Source: a bacterium
GTDB taxonomy: Bacteria; Zhuqueibacterota; Zhuqueibacteria; Zhuqueibacterales; Geothermadaptataceae
Length of the DNA stretch: 43,562 bases
NCBI GenBank assembly: GCA_024275575.1
Contig: JAJRYV010000013.1
Span: 1-43,562, forward strand
Direction: 5' to 3'
The position numbers were made by a program, and so were the translations under genes. Every line of letters starts with the position of its first letter. Positions within the stretch are counted from its first letter, which is position 1. Positions 42,012-43,562 of the stretch are shown here, piece by piece. The notes below the pieces were generated by a model that worked only from the letters and a program-made list of their open reading frames with translations, ran no database searches and was not told the origin of the DNA.

Positions 42012-42147
42012 TCATTAAGTCAAACCGTGGGCACCCTTGCGAAAATTACTGGAAATACAGGAGTTATGATATAGTAACATGCTTTGAGATTAAATTGTTG
42101 ATTTTTCAAACTTCGCAAGGGTCAACATCCACTAACTTAATGATATT
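42012..42147 (-). repeat. MITE-like element, copy B
   Basis: The inverted copy of the element at 7213-7354. The core is 42012-42143 (132 bp), with about 91% identity to copy A by my count. It keeps both terminal TCATTAAGT motifs and the paired CCCTTGCGAA motifs. Its right edge touches the stop codon of the PD40 lipoprotein gene (42146-42148), so the element supplies or overlaps the end of that gene. Confidence 0.75.
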
Positions 42148-43123
42148 AAATATCAAGTATCCATAACGTCGTTCCCGATGAAACATCAGGTGAATCTGGT
42201 GAAGATTCAAAAACTATTTGCCTGCCATCCGGGGAGATTGACGGTGCGCCATCATAACCATCATAGTCTGTCATGCGAACTGGTACTCCGCCGTCGACTG
42301 GAATTTTATAGATATTCGCTAATTTGACTTGATCATTTTCTGAACTGTAGATTATCCAAACCCCGTCATTTGAGAAAACGGCGTCTGTTTGATCTCCCTC
42401 GCCGTTCGTAATCATTGTCTTGTTTGAGCCATCAATATCGATACCCCAAATATTCCACTTCCCATCATCTTTTTTTTGAAAAAGTATTCGGTCTCCGGTG
42501 GCTGACCAGTTCGGTTGTTGACAATTATCAGCAGCAGGTGTCAGGTCAATATATGCTGAGGTCCCATCAATCCTATACTTTGTTATTATGCCATCATTTT
42601 CTACGTCGACCGTATGGGATTCAAACACAATCCATTGTCCATCCGGGCAAAAGGACGGCTCAAATGATTGCTTACTTGCCCTGCTCGTTATTTGTATTTC
42701 GCTGCCGGTTGTTCCGGCTTTTGAAATAAGAAATATCTCATCATGCGGCTCTCTTGCTGAAGAAAAAATGATTGAATCTAATTCTTCATTCCATACTGAA
42801 CCAGGAAGATTGACATTGCCGTTACCATCAGAAATCAATTCAGACAGTTCTTCTGTATTGAAGTTGTAAATGAACAAGTCCGATACGCCTTTGTTATATC
42901 CACCCCGAAATCGGGTAAAAACAATAGATTTCCCATCTGGCGAAAATGCTGGATTCTGCAGACTTCCCGCAAGTGGAATCTCTATACGATAGGCTGCATC
43001 CTGCCTTACAGGAGGTTTTAAAGGGAAATTTGTGCCCTCATCGCCGGAACAACTCACAAGCAAAACAACGACCATGATGGTGAGTAAGTTCAAATGCAGA
43101 AGACTTTTCACTGTTCTATACAT
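42146..43123 (-). CDS. PD40/TolB-like propeller lipoprotein
   Basis: A 325-residue exported protein with a lipoprotein signal (LLVSC, Cys25). Residues about 40-325 are WD40-like (PD40) blades, as in the TolB propeller, with repeated cores NPAFSPDGKSIVFTR, EPSFCPDGQWIVFES, QPNWSATGDRILFQK, DAVFSNDGVWIIYSS and APSISPDGRQIVFES. It lacks the N-terminal TolB domain, and no tol or pal genes are adjacent, so it is not TolB itself. Such proteins usually bind proteins or glycans in the periplasm. The gene is more AT-rich than its neighbours. It follows argF by 118 bp on the same strand. Confidence 0.82.
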   Translation of the reverse strand: MYRTVKSLLHLNLLTIMVVVLLVSCSGDEGTNFPLKPPVRQDAAYRIEIPLAGSLQNPAFSPDGKSIVFTRFRGGYNKGVSDLFIYNFNTEELSELISDGNGNVNLPGSVWNEELDSIIFSSAREPHDEIFLISKAGTTGSEIQITSRASKQSFEPSFCPDGQWIVFESHTVDVENDGIITKYRIDGTSAYIDLTPAADNCQQPNWSATGDRILFQKKDDGKWNIWGIDIDGSNKTMITNGEGDQTDAVFSNDGVWIIYSSENDQVKLANIYKIPVDGGVPVRMTDYDGYDGAPSISPDGRQIVFESSPDSPDVSSGTTLWILDI

Positions 43124-43241
43124 TTTATTCTGAGACCTGATAAATCATTAACCGGGGAAATCGACTTCGCTGCGTTTGCACCTCCGGCGATACCGCCTGT
43201 GCCGGAAGCGACAGAAATCGCTCCCGAGACAAACAAAGCTA

Positions 43242-43562
43242 TTATCCCATCAATCTGGCCAGCAAGGCTTTTTCGAGATGCATGCGGTTTTCCGCCTGAT
43301 CGAAAACCACTGATCGCGCTCCATCCATGACTTCGGCGCTGACTTCTTCACTGCGGTGCGCCGGCAGACAATGCAGGAAAATGGCTTCATCATTGGCGTG
43401 CGAAAACAGCGCTTCATTGATCTGAAATCCCTCGAAAAGTTTCAGCCGGGCGGCAGCTTCCGCTTCCTGGCCCATACTGGCCCAGACATCGCCATAGAGC
43501 ACGTCGGCGCCGGTTGCAGCCTCTTCCACTGAATTCGTCACGATGATTTCACTGACACCGGC
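43242..43562 (-). CDS. argF: Ornithine carbamoyltransferase, C-terminal part (cut by window edge)
   Basis: The last 106 codons of a carbamoyltransferase; the gene continues past the right edge. AGVSEIIVT opens the visible part, YGDVWASMGQE is the ornithine-loop region, and FLHCLPAHRSEEVSAEVMDG contains the HCLPAH motif whose Cys and surrounding residues bind ornithine and carbamoyl phosphate. FDQAENRMHLEKALL closes the fold. The enzyme makes citrulline from ornithine and carbamoyl phosphate in arginine synthesis. HCLPAHR(S/G)EEV favours ornithine over N-acetylornithine transcarbamylase. It is upstream of the PD40 gene, with no sign of shared function. Confidence 0.9.
   Translation of the reverse strand, partial: AGVSEIIVTNSVEEAATGADVLYGDVWASMGQEAEAAARLKLFEGFQINEALFSHANDEAIFLHCLPAHRSEEVSAEVMDGARSVVFDQAENRMHLEKALLARLMG

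Noticed and set aside
1-43562. CRISPR arrays, tRNA or rRNA genes, phage genes, restriction or defence systems
   Set aside because: I looked for regularly spaced repeats, cloverleaf ends and typical protein motifs and saw none.

Overview
The window looks like a chromosomal segment of a Gram-negative, menaquinone-using heterotroph. Tat-exported Gfo/Idh/MocA oxidoreductases, DUF1080 domains, propeller proteins, AbgT, an RND pump and men genes suggest the FCB side of the tree, for example KSB1 or Calditrichota. This is inference from gene content; there is no rRNA or marker gene to fix it. Core genes are intact and of moderate GC. AT-rich accessory pieces (an ABC remnant, an outer-membrane protein remnant and a PD40 lipoprotein) stand out.

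Layout. 1-721: right end of an IS66-type element abutting a decayed ABC transporter ATPase. 819-7002 (minus): an SGNH hydrolase, then an RND pump and its membrane-fusion protein. 7400-9849 (minus): ECF sigma factor, single-span anti-sigma candidate and RseB/MucB-like sensor, a complete envelope-stress module. 10284-13960 (plus): DUF2157 and GDYXXLXY membrane proteins, a strong terminator, and an AbgT transporter. 14129-22352: a periplasmic sugar-oxidation region with a NupG-like porter translationally coupled to a Tat oxidoreductase, a large HEAT-DUF1080-DUF1080 protein, a broken beta-barrel protein and a second Tat oxidoreductase. 22670-25164: a seven-haem-site membrane-anchored c cytochrome followed by a five-span b-type cytochrome candidate. 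25401-34420: a propeller/helical-barrel fusion, a four-span unknown plus a VOC protein, and sugar genes (GH31, YdjC/ChbG-like lipoprotein, ribulokinase). 34694-40330: a STAS protein, then menF-menD-menH-menB. 40881-43562 (minus): FemAB/GNAT-like transferase, PD40 lipoprotein and the 3' part of argF.

How it fits together. The men genes supply part of the menaquinone pathway, and the cytochrome pair is a plausible membrane link between the quinone pool and periplasmic electron transfer. The Tat oxidoreductases, DUF1080 protein, GH31, YdjC-like protein and ribulokinase describe glycan breakdown that begins outside the cytoplasm. The sigma module next to the RND pump suggests envelope-stress control, which is not proven.

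The most unusual structure lies between genes. One family of imperfect inverted-repeat elements (about 85-195 bp; ends resembling GTATCTGTTYAGCC / GGCTRAACAGATAC) occurs seven times, always intergenic apart from one overlap: its right end contains the apparent start codon of menH. A second, unrelated element of about 132 bp occurs twice, 35 kb apart, in inverted orientation and about 91% identical. Either could be a non-autonomous mobile or REP-like family.
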